Shown here piece after piece: positions 62,582-64,000 of a DNA stretch of 64,000 bases. The position numbers and the translations under genes were made by a program. The stretch spans positions 1 through 64,000 of the forward strand of contig NZ_RXOF01000019.1 of assembly GCF_003970915.1 (NCBI RefSeq). Reading direction: 5' to 3'. The DNA is from Hymenobacter gummosus. Lineage in GTDB: Bacteria > Bacteroidota > Bacteroidia > Cytophagales > Hymenobacteraceae. The notes beneath the pieces are model-generated. The model worked only from the letters and a program-made list of their open reading frames with translations. It was not told where the DNA came from and ran no database searches. The first letter of the stretch is position 1; each line of letters opens with the position of its first letter.

Positions 62582-64000
62582 ATGAAACAAACTGACTCGA
62601 CCCTGCCGGGGCGGGCCATCCGCGCCGCCGCTCTGCTGGCCACGCTGGGCCTGGCCCTGCCCGCCGCGGCCCAACAAGCCCCGCCCGTCGCGCCGCCGGC
62701 GGCCGCTGTGCCCCAGGCCGCGCCCGCCGGCCCGCTCTCGCTGATGCAAGCCGTGGAATACGCCCTGCAGAACAACCTGAACGTGCGCCTCTCGCAGCTG
62801 CAGGCCGAGCTAAACGAGGCCACGCTGCGCCAGAGCCGCCTGCAGCAGCTGCCCACGGCCCAGGCCAACGCCTCGCAGACCTGGAACTACGGCACCAACG
62901 TCGACCCGCTCACCTATACTTTCCAGAGCCAGACCACGCGGGCCAATAACTTCTCCGCCTCGGCCGGCCTGAACATCTTCTCGGGCTTCCAGGTGCGCAA
63001 CACCATCCGGCGCAACGGGCTCGACTACCAGGCCGCCCTGCTCGACATCGACCAGGCCCGCAACGACCTGTCGCTGAACGTGGCGTCGGCCTACCTGCAG
63101 TACCTGCTGGGCGAGGAGCTGCTGCGCGCCAGCCAGCTGCGCATCGACACCGACCAGCAGCAGATTGAGCGCACCCAGAAGCTGCTGCGCGCCGGGGCCG
63201 TGGCCGAAAGCAACCTGCTCGACGCCCAGGCCCAGCTGGCCTCCGACGAAGTGAGCGTGGTGACGGCCCAAAACCAGCGCGATTTGGCCCGCCTGCAGGT
63301 GGCCCAGCTGCTCAACCTCGACCAGGCCCGCACCAGCTCCCTGCAGCTGCAGGTGCCCACCCTGCCCGACCCCGACGAGATGCCCGCCATGGACGCCGAT
63401 GCCGATGGCACCTACCAGATTGCCCAGGGCACCCAGCCCCAGGTGAAGGCCGCCGATTTGCGCGTGCAGAGCGCCGTGCGCGGGGTGGAAGTGGCCCGCG
63501 GGGCCTACTACCCGCGCCTGACGTTCGGGGCCAGCATTTTCTCGGGCTACTCCTCGGCCCGCATTGCCCGCAAGCTCACCGGCGACTCCACCATCGTGCC
63601 CTCGGGCTTTATCTACCAGGTGACGCCCAACGGGCCCCAGGCGGTGCCGGGCGTGTTTGCCGGTATTCTGCAGCCCCGCTTCGAGACGCTGTCCGAGGGC
63701 TTCGGCTCGCAGGTGAAGAACAACATTGGCAAGCAGCTGAGCTTCAATCTGATTGTGCCCATCCTGAACGGCTGGCAGGCCCGCACCAACGTGCAGCGCT
63801 CCGTCATTGGGGTGAAGCAGGCCGAGCTGCGCGCCGAGCAGACGCGCCTGACCCTGCGCCAGACCATTCAGCAGGCCTACGCCGATGCCTTGGCCGCCCA
63901 GCGCCGCTACGCCTCAAATAAGCGGCAGGTGGAAGCCCTAACTACGGCCTACCGCAACGCGGAAATCCGCTTCAACAACGGCCTGCTCAACGGCACGGAC
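62582..64000 (+). CDS. TolC-family outer-membrane efflux protein (partial)
   Basis: A partial gene, 473 codons to the window edge. It starts with a signal peptide (AALLATLGLALPAAAQQ) and a Pro/Ala-rich stretch. The first TolC repeat follows: LSLMQAVEYALQNNLNVRLS, ANASQTWNYGTNVDPLTYTF, FSASAGLNIFSGFQVRNTIR and a long helix with LLRAGAVAESNLLDAQAQLA. The second repeat begins near VKAADLRVQSAVRGVEVARG and contains LSFNLIVPILNGWQAR. It forms the outer-membrane duct of a tripartite exporter; membrane-fusion and pump genes are expected just outside the window. Confidence 0.92.
   Translation, partial: MKQTDSTLPGRAIRAAALLATLGLALPAAAQQAPPVAPPAAAVPQAAPAGPLSLMQAVEYALQNNLNVRLSQLQAELNEATLRQSRLQQLPTAQANASQTWNYGTNVDPLTYTFQSQTTRANNFSASAGLNIFSGFQVRNTIRRNGLDYQAALLDIDQARNDLSLNVASAYLQYLLGEELLRASQLRIDTDQQQIERTQKLLRAGAVAESNLLDAQAQLASDEVSVVTAQNQRDLARLQVAQLLNLDQARTSSLQLQVPTLPDPDEMPAMDADADGTYQIAQGTQPQVKAADLRVQSAVRGVEVARGAYYPRLTFGASIFSGYSSARIARKLTGDSTIVPSGFIYQVTPNGPQAVPGVFAGILQPRFETLSEGFGSQVKNNIGKQLSFNLIVPILNGWQARTNVQRSVIGVKQAELRAEQTRLTLRQTIQQAYADALAAQRRYASNKRQVEALTTAYRNAEIRFNNGLLNGTD

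Overview
The window is high-GC DNA from a Bacteroidota bacterium, most probably Hymenobacter or a close relative (Cytophagales). The evidence is a type IX secretion C-terminal domain on a protease, a lipoprotein-type TamL, many DUF4369-TlpA thioredoxins, many TonB-C-domain proteins, perfect Bacteroidota -7 promoter boxes (TAnnTTTG), and the almost complete absence of Shine-Dalgarno sites. It looks like ordinary chromosome: no transposase, phage, plasmid, CRISPR, rRNA or tRNA gene was seen.

Layout. 1-4.3 kb: a minus-strand SWIM / DUF5691-like / MoxR ATPase operon resembling E. coli yehQ/yehL, continuing off the left edge. 4.4-10.5 kb: a zinc-ribbon protein, small exported proteins, an MMPL transporter and a LysM amidase. 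10.7-15.7 kb: SRPBCC and SMI1-like proteins, thyA, a class IV aminotransferase, dprA and a MerR regulator. 16-18.7 kb: alaS. 19-27.4 kb: an HTH-like protein, a DUF1963-like protein, five TonB-C/MORN-like paralogues, a helical secreted protein and an SPFH protein. 27.5-35 kb: gatB, then five tandem DUF4369-TlpA thioredoxins, one without its cysteines. 35.2-46.4 kb: thioesterase, T9SS metalloprotease, pcm, a polyprenyl-phosphate sugar transferase, ribE, a phosphodiester glycosidase, PAP2 and hemF. 46.6-52.8 kb: a fused E1 dehydrogenase, tamL and an RNA methyltransferase. 52.8-64 kb: an ECF sigma/anti-sigma/barrel operon, SDR, CoA-binding and FAD proteins, a nearly gene-free kilobase, tryptophan dioxygenase, sdaAB and a truncated tolC.

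The most unusual feature is between, and twice inside, the genes. Many intergenic gaps hold a palindromic element. A large class has arms built from degenerate 7- or 8-bp tandem repeats, placed in inverted orientation around a short core that is often a terminator hairpin. The arms start at, or contain, the stop codons of the flanking genes. Related AT-rich heptamer sequence is inserted in frame in two core enzymes: alanyl-tRNA synthetase (about residues 282-309) and the E1 dehydrogenase (about 156-189, just before the thiamine-diphosphate motif). Two other families recur: a 163-bp palindrome (2 copies) and a GTCATCCTGAGC-ended element (3 copies), both with compensatory stem changes. All genes were called by reading; family names are from memory of motifs, not from database searches.
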